DNA from: Candidatus Desulfovibrio intestinavium
GTDB taxonomy: Bacteria; Desulfobacterota; Desulfovibrionia; Desulfovibrionales; Desulfovibrionaceae
NCBI GenBank assembly: GCA_019118345.1
Contig: DWZD01000029.1
Coordinates: forward strand, 1 to 40,892
Reading direction: 5' to 3'
Length of the DNA: 40,892 nucleotides
The position numbers and the translations under genes are program-made. Of this stretch, positions 25,205 to 32,548 are shown one piece after another; position 1 is the stretch's first letter; every line of letters starts with the position of its first letter. The notes under the pieces are model-generated. The model was not told the DNA's origin and made no database searches. It saw only the letters and a list, made by a program, of their open reading frames with translations.

Positions 25205-26398
25205 CTATATCCGCCGGTAGATCTGACGCCCGTCCGCCCAGAGCCAGCCCGCCAGCGCCGCCAGTCCGGCAAGGCAGGCAATGCCGCCCATGGCCGCGAT
25301 GCCGTCCGGCCAGCAGGGCAGGCTGCACAAAAACATGGATGTGCTGCCGAACAGGAGGCCGCCGCTGTTGATGAGCGCGGTCATGGTGCCGGTATCCGTG
25401 GAGAGCTGATGCAGCATGAGCACGGTTGACGGGGGGCGCATGGCGCTGGAACAAAAGCTGATGGGCGCGCACAGCAGGGCAAAGACCACGGGATGCCAGC
25501 TGCCCATGAGCAGCAGCCCCACCCCGGCCAGGGCGATGATCCCCAGAAAAAGGGCAAAGTAGCGCCGCAGCGGCCAGGAGGCGAACCAGCGCCCGTAGCA
25601 GAGCGGCCCCAGGAGGCTCATGCCCGCGTTGACGGCAAAGAAGAGGCTGTAGGTCTGGGGAGCCACCCCAAAAAGATTCTGATACACATAGGATGAAACC
25701 GCCAGAAAGGCCATGAAGGGCATGCAGACAATGGAGAAGATCAGCAGCAGGCTGCTGAAGCCGCGTTGCCCCAGCACATAGGCGATCCGTTGCAGCATGC
25801 GCCCCGCTCCGCCCGCGCTGCGCGCCGGCAGGGTTTCCTGCAGGAGCAGACTGCCCGCCCCGGCCAGCAGGCCGCAGAGCGCCAGGCAGACGAAAATGCC
25901 CCGCCATGAGGTGACGGTCAGCAGCAGCCCCCCCACCACCGGCGCCAGCATGGGGGCCAGGATGGTGATGGTCTGAATCCAGGTGATGACCCTGGTCATC
26001 ACCGGCCCGCGCAGCACGTCCTTGACAATGGCCAGCGACATGGCGCTGATGCCGCCGCTGCCCACGGCCTGCACCCCCCGCCAGATCAGCAGGCTTTCGA
26101 TGCCGGCGGCAAGCGCAATGCCCACGCTCGACACCACATAGAGCAAGGCTCCCAGCATGAGCACCCGCCGCCGCCCGACGCGGTCGCTGTACGGCCCCCA
26201 GAAGAGCATGGACAGGGCAAAGAGCAGCAGGAAGCAGCTGATGCTCAGGCTGGACAGGGCGTCCGTGGTCTCGAGCGAAGCGGCCATGCTGGGCAGGGCT
26301 GGCAGATACATGTCCGTGGACAGGGGGGCAAAGGCGCTGAGAAAGGCCAGATAGAGAATCAGGGGGCGGCTGCCCAGGGCAAAGGTGCGTCGGGGCAT
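25205..26398 (-). CDS. Bcr/CflA family MFS drug exporter
   Basis: A 397-residue MFS transporter with 12 membrane segments. The N-terminal APLSTDMYLPALPSM and GPYSDRVGRRRVLM (loop 2-3 motif A) are typical of the Bcr/CflA subfamily, which exports drugs, bicyclomycin-type compounds or metabolites with protons. AAGGAAG precedes the ATG. It is a single gene upstream of which lies a terminator for the next minus-strand gene. Substrate unknown. Confidence 0.9.
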   Translation of the reverse strand: MPRRTFALGSRPLILYLAFLSAFAPLSTDMYLPALPSMAASLETTDALSSLSISCFLLLFALSMLFWGPYSDRVGRRRVLMLGALLYVVSSVGIALAAGIESLLIWRGVQAVGSGGISAMSLAIVKDVLRGPVMTRVITWIQTITILAPMLAPVVGGLLLTVTSWRGIFVCLALCGLLAGAGSLLLQETLPARSAGGAGRMLQRIAYVLGQRGFSSLLLIFSIVCMPFMAFLAVSSYVYQNLFGVAPQTYSLFFAVNAGMSLLGPLCYGRWFASWPLRRYFALFLGIIALAGVGLLLMGSWHPVVFALLCAPISFCSSAMRPPSTVLMLHQLSTDTGTMTALINSGGLLFGSTSMFLCSLPCWPDGIAAMGGIACLAGLAALAGWLWADGRQIYRRI

Positions 26399-26467
26399 GG
26401 GGCTTCCTTGTGGCGTTCAGTGTGATGCCCGGGACACGCGGCGTCCCGCACGTCGCGGGCAGGGAAC

Positions 26468-26495
26468 AAAAAAACCCGATCCCTCGGGCATCGGG
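26468..26495 (-). terminator. Terminator of the sigma-54-driven TPR gene
   Basis: CCCGAT pairs with ATCGGG (26475-26480 with 26490-26495), with a T7 run on the minus strand (26468-26474). Confidence 0.75.
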
Positions 26496-26531
26496 CGGCA
26501 AGCGAGCTGTGGCGCATCGGCCAAAATAAGT

Positions 26532-26570
26532 GATTTCCCGGCCTTCAGCCAATCCAAAGGCCGGGAAATC
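26532..26570. terminator. Second hairpin downstream of the TPR gene
   Basis: A perfect 14-bp stem (26532-26545 with 26557-26570) and 11-base loop without a strong T run. With the hairpin at 26468-26495 it forms a double terminator. Confidence 0.6.
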
Positions 26571-26602
26571 GTGTGGGGAGGGGAGTATGTACCAAGCGCC
26601 GA

Positions 26603-27166
26603 TCAGGCGCGCAAGGTGTCAAGCAGGGAACGGGCGCTGTCGCTCTGGGGATTGTCGGCCAGCACCTTTTCCAGCAGGGCGCGGGCCTCGTCCTTGCGAT
26701 CCAGATGGATCAGGCAGCCCGCGAGGGTAATCCGCAGCGCTTCGGGCTGCACATCGGCCGCAATGGCCGCCTCGAGGTAGGGCACGACCTTGTCCACGCA
26801 ACCCGCCGCATAGGCCGTGCGCAGCATGCCGTTCAGGGCCACGATGCCGTCCTTGGCCATATCCAGCGACTGGGCAAAGGCGTCAAAGGCTTCCTGAGCC
26901 TTGCCCTGCTCCATCAGGACAAGACCGATGCCGCAATATGCCTTGCTGTCCGGCTCCACGGACGCGGCCTTGCGGTAGAGAACCAGGGCATTGTCCAGTT
27001 CGCCGCGCTGCACGGCAACGGTGGCCAATCCCATGTAAGGAGCGGAAAGCTGGGGATTGCTGGTGACCGCCTTGCGGTAATACTCCTCTGCCTTGCCGTA
27101 ATCTTGCATCAGCAGATAGCATTCACCAAGTTCCTTGTTCACGTCATAATCCAGCTGATTTTCCAT
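26603..27166 (-). CDS. TPR-repeat protein under a sigma-54 type promoter
   Basis: A 187-residue cytoplasmic protein made almost entirely of TPR helices. Repeats are seen around residues 8-40 (ECYLLMQDYGKAEEYYRKA), 42-74 and 75-108, then 110-187 with more divergent ones. It is a protein-protein interaction scaffold with no enzyme domain. The start at 27166 (MENQLDYDV) has a GAAGGGAAG ribosome site. The longer frame to 27229 cannot be the start, because 27212-27229 is the promoter. The sigma-54 promoter suggests a role in a motility, envelope-stress or energy programme. Confidence 0.8.
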   Translation of the reverse strand: MENQLDYDVNKELGECYLLMQDYGKAEEYYRKAVTSNPQLSAPYMGLATVAVQRGELDNALVLYRKAASVEPDSKAYCGIGLVLMEQGKAQEAFDAFAQSLDMAKDGIVALNGMLRTAYAAGCVDKVVPYLEAAIAADVQPEALRITLAGCLIHLDRKDEARALLEKVLADNPQSDSARSLLDTLRA

Positions 27167-27211
27167 CTTCCCTTCCTCTGCGGCAGCGTGCCGATACGTA
27201 ACGCCCTTTAT

Positions 27212-27229
27212 TTGCACTTCTTGTGCCAA
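27212..27229 (-). promoter_or_regulatory. Sigma-54 (RpoN) promoter, near-consensus
   Basis: On the minus strand TTGGCACAAGAAGTGCAA: GG and GC are separated by exactly 10 bases, TTGGCAC matches the -24 element fully and GTGCAA matches the -12 element with one change. Transcription should start about 12 bases further, giving a leader of about 35 bases before the TPR gene. Confidence 0.8.
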
Positions 27230-27280
27230 AAATAAAAATATGCCGCTATTCCAAGGACTGCTTGCCGGGCCTTGCCCAGA

Positions 27281-27373
27281 GGCGGCAAATCCTGCCGCCC
27301 ATTTTTTTGACAGCGCCGGTTTTCAGCGCCTTCCAGCAGGCGGCAATTTTTGCCGCCCGGCAGCATTTGCCGG
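27281..27373. promoter_or_regulatory. Three related dyads upstream of the sigma-54 promoter
   Basis: GGCGGCA-N5-TGCCGCC occurs exactly twice (27281-27299 and 27339-27357). A third related dyad, CCGGCA-N5-TGCCGG, abuts the second (27357-27373). They lie about 80-170 bases upstream of the predicted sigma-54 transcription start, the normal place for enhancer sites bound by NtrC-type activators. The first is followed by a T7 run (27302-27308) and could alternatively be a terminator for plus-strand transcripts, but no plus-strand gene lies before it. Confidence 0.5.
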
Positions 27374-27444
27374 CCGTTCTCTCCCATGAAAGGGGCAGAC
27401 GTGCCCGTTGCGCCGCGAACGCATTACGGCCATGCGCGCGCCCC

Positions 27445-27493
27445 GACATATTGCACGGAGATATGCAATCAGCTAAACATAGGGAAATATGTC
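27445..27493. repeat. Nested inverted repeat
   Basis: An outer GACATATT (27445-27452) pairs with AATATGTC (27486-27493), and an inner ATTGCA (27450-27455) pairs with TGCAAT (27464-27469). The two pairings share bases, so they could be alternative structures or operator half-sites. Function unknown. Confidence 0.4.
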
Positions 27494-27759
27494 ATGTAAA
27501 AAAGTCAGCTTGCAACAGCAGAAAAGCGGCGGCTCGACATCAGGCAGGCAAGGCACGGCGGCAAAAGGAGGGACGCAAGCCGAATGACCCAATCCGAAAG
27601 GATCTCCAGACCTTGGGGTTCTGCTTTGCCGCATTTTCAAACGCCGCACCCGGGGATGAGCGCGAACAGGTAAAGGAGAAGAGGCAAAAGCTGCCTGGCG
27701 GAAGAACTTATGGGCGTACTCCCGCAGGAACAATACGCCTTGTAAAGGAATGAACCACT

Positions 27760-28338
27760 ATGAAAACGATATGTTCATTATTCATCATCGCGATACACGT
27801 TTGTTATTTTTCCATCGCTTTTTCTGCTTCTTTTGAAAGTACAAAACGTGCGGCGGAACAGGGCGATGCGGTTGCCCGGAATAAACTTGGAACCATGTAT
27901 TATCGCGGAGAGGGCGTCAAACAGGATTATCAAAAAGCCAAGGCACTCTATGAAAAAGCCGCTGCCCAAGGGCTTGCCGAGGCCCAGTTCAACCTCGGCA
28001 AGGTATACGGCTTTGCCAAAGGCGTCCCGCAGGACTTGGCAACAGCTTGCCAATGGTGGGAAAAAGCCGCTGCCCAAGGATACGTCAAGGCCCAGCTCTT
28101 TCTCGGCATCATGTACCACGAGGGCCGAGGCGTAGCGCAGGATTACGAAAAGTCGTGCGACTGGTTTGAAAAAGCCGCCGCCCAGGGCGATGCTGATGCC
28201 ATGGTTGCTCTCGGTCTTGCCCATGAATACGCCAAGGGCGTACGGTACGACATCGACACGGCCAAAGCGTGGTACGACAAGGCGTGCCAACGCGGCCTGC
28301 AAGAGGGCTGTAACGCCGCTGCCCGGCTGAATCGCTGA
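27760..28338 (+). CDS. Secreted Sel1-repeat (SLR) protein
   Basis: A 192-residue exported protein. The signal peptide is residues 1-23 (cleavage near AFSA), followed by four full 36-residue Sel1-like repeats plus a half repeat (units begin AAEQGDA, AAAQGLA, AAAQGYV, AAAQGDA), giving a 108-base period in the DNA. SLR proteins act as periplasmic or host-contact adaptor scaffolds. AAAGGA lies 11 bases before the ATG, which is a long spacing. The gene is less GC-rich than its neighbours, above all at the 5' end, so it may have been acquired. It runs convergent to cmk. Confidence 0.85.
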   Translation: MKTICSLFIIAIHVCYFSIAFSASFESTKRAAEQGDAVARNKLGTMYYRGEGVKQDYQKAKALYEKAAAQGLAEAQFNLGKVYGFAKGVPQDLATACQWWEKAAAQGYVKAQLFLGIMYHEGRGVAQDYEKSCDWFEKAAAQGDADAMVALGLAHEYAKGVRYDIDTAKAWYDKACQRGLQEGCNAAARLNR

Positions 28339-28369
28339 GGGCTTGCGCGCTTGCCAAAAGCGTATGGCG

Positions 28370-29074
28370 TCAATCGCCCCGGCGCGAAAAGGCCGCCATG
28401 CCGCCGTGCACGCTGACGGTATGGAGAAGGATGCCGAGGACGCCTTCGATATCCAGATGGGACGTATCAACGGTCACGGCATCGGGAGCGGCGCGCAGGG
28501 GGGCAATGGGCCGATTGCGATCCATGGCGTCGCGCTTGCGGATTTGTTCGGTCAGCTCGGTGAGGTCGGCGGCCTGCCCGCGCGCTTCGAGATCGCGCAG
28601 GCGGCGCAGGGCACGCACTTCGGGGCTGGCGTCCAGAAAGAACTTGAAGCGCGCCGTCGGAAAGACCACGGTGCCCATATCGCGCCCCTCCACCACCAGC
28701 GGCTGCCGGGCGGCCAATCCGCGCTGGGCCTCGCAGAGGATTTCACGCACCAGCGGCACCTGCCCCAGCTTTGCGGCGAGCATGCCCACTTCCTCGGTGC
28801 GGATTTCGCCGCGCACCGGCACGTCATTGCAGCAGATGCGCGTGCCCGCTCCGCGGCCTTCCAGCGAGAAGGCATGGGCCGCGCAGGCCGTGCGCAACCG
28901 CTCCTCATCCCATGTGTCCGCGCCCGCGCCCAGCTTGAGGGCCAGACAGCGAAACATGGCGCCGGTATCCAGATAGGCGATGCCGAGACTCTCGGCCATG
29001 CGGCGGGCAAGCGTCGTCTTGCCCACGCCGGCGGGGCCGTCCAGGGTGACCACGGGCAGGCAGGCGACCGTCAT
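28370..29074 (-). CDS. cmk: Cytidylate kinase
   Basis: A 234-residue nucleotide kinase that phosphorylates CMP and dCMP. The P-loop GPAGVGKTTLARR is at residues 13-25, followed by YLDTGAMFRCLALK, the VVEGRDMGTVVFP substrate segment and the IRKRDAMDRNRPIAPLRAAP lid. The start at 29074 overlaps the hisC stop by ATGA; a longer frame upstream is a shadow of hisC. It forms an operon with hisC. Confidence 0.95.
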   Translation of the reverse strand: MTVACLPVVTLDGPAGVGKTTLARRMAESLGIAYLDTGAMFRCLALKLGAGADTWDEERLRTACAAHAFSLEGRGAGTRICCNDVPVRGEIRTEEVGMLAAKLGQVPLVREILCEAQRGLAARQPLVVEGRDMGTVVFPTARFKFFLDASPEVRALRRLRDLEARGQAADLTELTEQIRKRDAMDRNRPIAPLRAAPDAVTVDTSHLDIEGVLGILLHTVSVHGGMAAFSRRGD

Positions 29075-30204
29075 GCGTTTTCCCCCAGAAATTCGCGGAC
29101 AAGACGCAGGAAGCGCGCGTTTTCCTCGGGCGTCCCCACGCTGACGCGCAGATGATCCGGCAGATCGTAGCTGTTCAGGGGACGGATGATGAGGCCGCCG
29201 CGCAAAAGGTGCTCCACGCAGGCTCCGGCCTGTGCCTCGCCGGGCAGGCGGAACATGATGAAATTGGCGGCGCTCGGCCAGACGGTGCAGCCGGCTGCCG
29301 CAAGGCCCTCCGCCAGCTGCCGCCGCCCCTCGCGCACGGTGCGCAGGGTGGCTTCGCGGAAGGCCATGTCCTCCAGAGCGGCCAGCGCGGCTTCCTCGGC
29401 CAGCAGATTCACCGAGAAGGGCAGGCGCGCCCGCCAGCAATACTCGGCCAGCGCGGGCGGCAGCACGGCATAGCCCAGACGCAGCCCGGCCAGACCCCAG
29501 CTCTTGGAGAAGGTGCGCAGCACGGCCACATTGTCCGGCAGGCAATGCCCGGCCAGCAGGGAGGCGGCGCATTCGTCCGCCGCCGTGTCGCCCATGAAGT
29601 CCATATAGGCTTCGTCCACCACCAGCAGACAGTCGGGCGCCTTGCGGGCCAGTCCGGCGGCCAGCCGTTCCACATCCGCCCGGGGCGGACAGAAGCCGGA
29701 GGGATTGTCCGGCGTGGTTACGAAGACCAGGCGCGTACTTTCGTCCACCAGCCGCAGGAGGGCGTCGAAATCGAAGCTGAAGTCCTCGCGCAGGGGCTGG
29801 CGGCGCACCTCCACGCCGCAGATCTGGCCCTGAATGGGATAAATGGAGAAGCAGGGCGCAAAGCAGGCGAGGGAGTGCTTGCCCGGCACGAGCAGCACCC
29901 GCAGCAGGAGGTCGATGATTTCATCCGAACCGTTGCCCACCACGATGCGGGCGGCGGGCACGTCGTGCAGGCGGCCGAGCGCGGCGGTCAGCCGGGGATT
30001 GCCGCCCTGCGGGTAGCGGAAGCTCAGGGGGGCCGCCCGGCGCAAGGCCTCGCAGACCAGCGGCGAGGCTCCCAGCGGATTTTCGTTGCTGGCCATCTTG
30101 ATGACCTGCGCCAGACCGTATTTTTCCTTGATTTCGGCAATGGACTTGCCGGGGACATAGGCTTTCAGGCCCAAAATGGCCTCACGCACGGGGGAACGGT
30201 ACAT
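29071..30204 (-). CDS. hisC: Histidinol-phosphate aminotransferase HisC
   Basis: A 377-residue PLP aminotransferase acting on imidazole acetol phosphate in histidine synthesis. Typical segments are MASNENPLGASPL, the VVGNGSDEIIDLLL region, TTPDNPSGF (cofactor-binding Asn and Asp), VVDEAYMDF and TFSKSWGLAGLRLGY with the PLP Lys. ATGs at 30204, 30207 and 30216 are in frame; GGGAG is 5 bases before 30204 and 2 before 30207, so 30204 is chosen. No other his gene is in the window. Confidence 0.93.
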   Translation of the reverse strand: MYRSPVREAILGLKAYVPGKSIAEIKEKYGLAQVIKMASNENPLGASPLVCEALRRAAPLSFRYPQGGNPRLTAALGRLHDVPAARIVVGNGSDEIIDLLLRVLLVPGKHSLACFAPCFSIYPIQGQICGVEVRRQPLREDFSFDFDALLRLVDESTRLVFVTTPDNPSGFCPPRADVERLAAGLARKAPDCLLVVDEAYMDFMGDTAADECAASLLAGHCLPDNVAVLRTFSKSWGLAGLRLGYAVLPPALAEYCWRARLPFSVNLLAEEAALAALEDMAFREATLRTVREGRRQLAEGLAAAGCTVWPSAANFIMFRLPGEAQAGACVEHLLRGGLIIRPLNSYDLPDHLRVSVGTPEENARFLRLVREFLGENA

Positions 30205-30234
30205 CATGACTCCCAATGGCGGCGGGAAAAGAAC

Positions 30235-30266
30235 AAAAAAGGGGCGCGACCTGTCAGCCGCGCCCC
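30235..30266 (-). terminator. Terminator of the universal stress protein gene
   Basis: A perfect 8-bp GC stem (30241-30248 with 30259-30266), 10-base loop and a T6 run on the minus strand (30235-30240), just before hisC. Confidence 0.88.
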
Positions 30267-30279
30267 CCTGAGATACGGA

Positions 30280-30729
30280 CTATTCCTCGTCGGTGGGACG
30301 AATGGTCAGCACCGGCATGGAGGCGTTCTTGACGACCTTTTCGGCCACGGAACCGAAGAGAATGCGGTCAATGCCCTTGCGGCCGTGCGTGCCCATGACG
30401 ATGAGATCCACCTTTTCCTCTTCGGCGCGGCTGAGAATTTCCTCGGCGGCATAGCCGATGAGCACATGCCCCTTGGCTTCCACCCCGGCGAAATTTTCCG
30501 CCACAAAGGCTTCCATGGACTTCTCGGCCCCGGAAACAATTTCACCCACGAAGTTCTCAATGGTATTCGGCGGCACATGGAAGCCCACATACTGACTCAG
30601 CGAGGGGGCCGTGTACACGACGATGATGCTGGCGCCAAGGCCCTTGGCCAGCATGGTGGCGTATTCCGCCACGGACTTGCTGTGGTCAGAGAGGTCAACA
30701 GCGCAGAGAATCTTCTTGATTTCCTTCAT
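30280..30729 (-). CDS. Universal stress protein (UspA family)
   Basis: A 149-residue single-domain Usp. It begins KKILCAVDLSDHSKSVAEYA and ends with the ATP-binding motif G-x2-G-x9-G-(S/T) in GTHGRKGIDRILFGSVAEKV, so it is of the nucleotide-binding type. It has its own promoter (30819-30847) and terminator. GGAG lies 6 bases before the ATG. The regulatory partner is unknown. Confidence 0.93.
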   Translation of the reverse strand: MKEIKKILCAVDLSDHSKSVAEYATMLAKGLGASIIVVYTAPSLSQYVGFHVPPNTIENFVGEIVSGAEKSMEAFVAENFAGVEAKGHVLIGYAAEEILSRAEEEKVDLIVMGTHGRKGIDRILFGSVAEKVVKNASMPVLTIRPTDEE

Positions 30730-30818
30730 GTTATGCTCCAGTGCCCTTTCCGGCGCTTGTGGGAGACCGTCATCCCCGTGCCGGAACCGGGTACGACGAT
30801 TTCATCTTCTTTTTTTGC

Positions 30819-30847
30819 ATAGTAGAGTCTTTTCCGGCGTTAGACAA
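30819..30847 (-). promoter_or_regulatory. Promoter of the universal stress protein gene
   Basis: Minus strand TTGTCT (30847-30842), 17 bases, TACTAT (30824-30819). Both elements match the sigma-70 consensus at 4 of 6. Confidence 0.55.
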
Positions 30848-30894
30848 GCCCCGCCGCCCCGGCGTCCCGCCCGGAAAAAAACGCCTGATCTTCG

Positions 30895-30912
30895 TTGGAA
30901 TGCTTATTGCAA
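30895..30912 (+). promoter_or_regulatory. Sigma-54-like promoter
   Basis: TTGGAATGCTTATTGCAA: GG and GC separated by 10 bases; TTGG and TTGCAA match the -24 and -12 elements, while CAC is replaced by AAT. It lies 34 bases before the start of the 168-residue protein gene. Confidence 0.6.
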
Positions 30913-30945
30913 AACCCATGACGAACGCCAACCCTGGAGGCGAAC

Positions 30946-31452
30946 ATGAAGGTCAACAGTCAAGCCGTGGAAGCCCTGCTGCAACAGCAGGAACAGACGG
31001 CGCTCCGCCGTGTCGGCGGTGACAATGGCGCATTCGAGGCGGCACTGGCGCAGGAAATGGGCGTCGGCACCGTCTCGAGCGGCACCGCGCTTCCTCCCAT
31101 GCCGGGGGCCGCGCGGGCCGGGCTTATCGGCCAGATGCTGCTGGGCGGGACGGAAGAAACTGCCCAGGCCTCTCCGGAAGAAGCCGTCTTTGAGGCAGCT
31201 TTTTCCCAGGCTTCGGGCGCGCTGGATCTCTGGGATTCCTATACGGCGGCGCTCGGCGCGCCCAATGCCGAGTCCTCGCTGAAGGACGCCTATGCCCTGC
31301 TTGAAGGCATCGACAGCAAGGTCAGCTCGCTCCGGCAGGATACCGCCGGGCTGCGCGGCCAGAATCCCGGTTTCGATTCCCTGCTGAATGAACTGGAAAT
31401 CCTGACCACAACGGAAAAGATCAAGTTCAATCGTGGGGATTACAGCGTGTAG
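30946..31452 (+). CDS. Unknown 168-residue protein, possible flagellar link
   Basis: A soluble, acidic protein of 168 residues without signal peptide or membrane segment. It is mostly helical: the middle has a long Ala/Glu-rich part, and residues about 110-168 end in heptad-like LLNELEILTTTEKIKFNRGDYSV. A GGAGG ribosome site precedes the ATG. The sigma-54-like promoter, and its similarity in character to small flagellar accessory proteins of Desulfovibrio, suggest a motility role, but no known domain is recognised and this is inference only. It is a single-gene unit with a hairpin at its end. Confidence 0.6.
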   Translation: MKVNSQAVEALLQQQEQTALRRVGGDNGAFEAALAQEMGVGTVSSGTALPPMPGAARAGLIGQMLLGGTEETAQASPEEAVFEAAFSQASGALDLWDSYTAALGAPNAESSLKDAYALLEGIDSKVSSLRQDTAGLRGQNPGFDSLLNELEILTTTEKIKFNRGDYSV

Positions 31453-31488
31453 CAGCGTTCGCCGTTGCCACCCCCCAACTTGAGCTGA

Positions 31489-31526
31489 GGGCTGCGGAGA
31501 TCAGGGCATCCGCAGCCCTTGCGTTT
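31489..31526 (+). terminator. Terminator of the 168-residue protein gene
   Basis: A perfect 10-bp stem (31489-31498 with 31509-31518), 10-base loop, then TTGCGTTTT. Confidence 0.75.
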
Positions 31527-31652
31527 TATGGCGTCAGGACAGCCGGCGCGCGGCGATCTGCCCGCCCCGTATCCACGGACACATGGCGGGCACATGGCCC
31601 GGGAAAGACCGGACGCCGACGCCCTCCCCCGCCCTGCCGTCCGCGTACGCGG

Positions 31653-32444
31653 TCAGGCGTCCCACGCCGCCGTGTCCGTGCGCGCCCGCAAAAGACCGTC
31701 GAGGATGCTCCACGGATGCGGCGGACAGCCCGGCACAAAGACATCCACCGGCAGCCAGTCCCCGGCCCCGTTGCAGCATTCCGGGCTGTCCCGGAAAATC
31801 CCGCCCGAAATGGCGCAGCTGCCCACGGCCACCACCAGTCGCGGCTGCGGCACGGCGGCCAGGGTGGCCAGCACGGCCTCGCGCATATTCAAGCTCACCG
31901 GCCCGGTGAGCACGATGCCGTCGGCATGGCGCGGCGAGGCCACCATGTCGATGCCGAATTTGCCGAGATCATAGACCAGCGTGCCCAGCACGTTGATGTC
32001 CGCCTCGCAGGCATTGCAGCCCGCCGCGCTTACCTGCCGCAGCTTGAGCGAACGCCCGAACAGGCGGCCGGACTGGCGCGGCGGGGTCAGCGGACGCGGC
32101 ACGGCGGTGAGGATGAGATCCTCGCGGGCAAAGGTCGCCAGATGATGGTCGCCGCCAAAGCGGATGCCGCCCTGCGTGCAGGCCCGGGCGCAGGCCCCGC
32201 AGAACAGGCAGCGGCCCATGTCCAGGGCCGGGCCGCGCTCCACGCCGCCGGGGCCGGGCCGCTCGGGCGAGAGCAGGCGGATGGCCCCGGTGGGACAGGC
32301 ATCCGCACAGGCCCGGCAGTCGCCGCAAGCCACGGCATGGATTTCCGGTCGTCCCGGATACCGTTCGGGCAGGGTCGGCTGCACGCGGGGATAGTCCAGC
32401 GTGCGATATTTCTGATGCAGGCGTTCCCTGATGATCTGCAGCAT
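31653..32444 (-). CDS. Fused ferredoxin + NuoB-like small subunit (HyfH-HyfI fusion)
   Basis: A 263-residue fusion. Residues 35-95 carry two bacterial ferredoxin-type 4Fe-4S sites, C40/C43/C46/C50 and C79/C82/C85/C89, equivalent to HyfH/HycF. Residues 125-263 are a NuoB/HycG-type small subunit with all four ligands of the proximal cluster: C143-x2-C146, C210 (GSC) and C240 (PGCPP). This polypeptide would pass electrons from a soluble donor to the large subunit. It is the last gene of the hydrogenase-4-like operon, 104 bases after the large-subunit gene, with AAGGTGG before the ATG. In E. coli Hyf and Hyc these two parts are separate proteins. Confidence 0.9.
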   Translation of the reverse strand: MLQIIRERLHQKYRTLDYPRVQPTLPERYPGRPEIHAVACGDCRACADACPTGAIRLLSPERPGPGGVERGPALDMGRCLFCGACARACTQGGIRFGGDHHLATFAREDLILTAVPRPLTPPRQSGRLFGRSLKLRQVSAAGCNACEADINVLGTLVYDLGKFGIDMVASPRHADGIVLTGPVSLNMREAVLATLAAVPQPRLVVAVGSCAISGGIFRDSPECCNGAGDWLPVDVFVPGCPPHPWSILDGLLRARTDTAAWDA

Positions 32445-32548
32445 CGTGCACCACCTTGGAGCAGGGTCAATCGTGGTTCGGACGGCGCGAGCGCCTGCCC
32501 GGCAAAAATGTTCCCCTACGCGGCCCAGCGGGACGGACAGCCCGGCCC

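Larger units (their letters stand above)
27230..27759. other. 530-base intergenic region with dyads and possible leader peptides
   Basis: Between the TPR and Sel1 genes, with lower GC than the rest of the window. It holds three related dyads at 27281-27373, a nested inverted repeat at 27445-27493 and two short frames with upstream purine-rich stretches: 27584-27673 (29 codons, MTQSERISRP start) and 27710-27745 (11 codons, MGVLPQEQYAL). The long frame 27223-27753 has no coding character. No convincing promoter for the Sel1 gene is seen. Confidence 0.5.

Noticed and set aside
23988..26552. 854-codon minus-strand frame over purM and the MFS gene
   Set aside because: It runs antisense to purM and out of frame with the clear MFS protein; no domain.
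27281..27308. Terminator on the plus strand (hairpin plus T7)
   Set aside because: No plus-strand gene lies upstream, and the same dyad recurs without T run at 27339, so a protein-binding dyad is favoured. Not excluded.
27223..27753. 176-codon plus-strand frame before the Sel1 gene
   Set aside because: It runs through the dyads and the nested inverted repeat and has no coding character or ribosome site.
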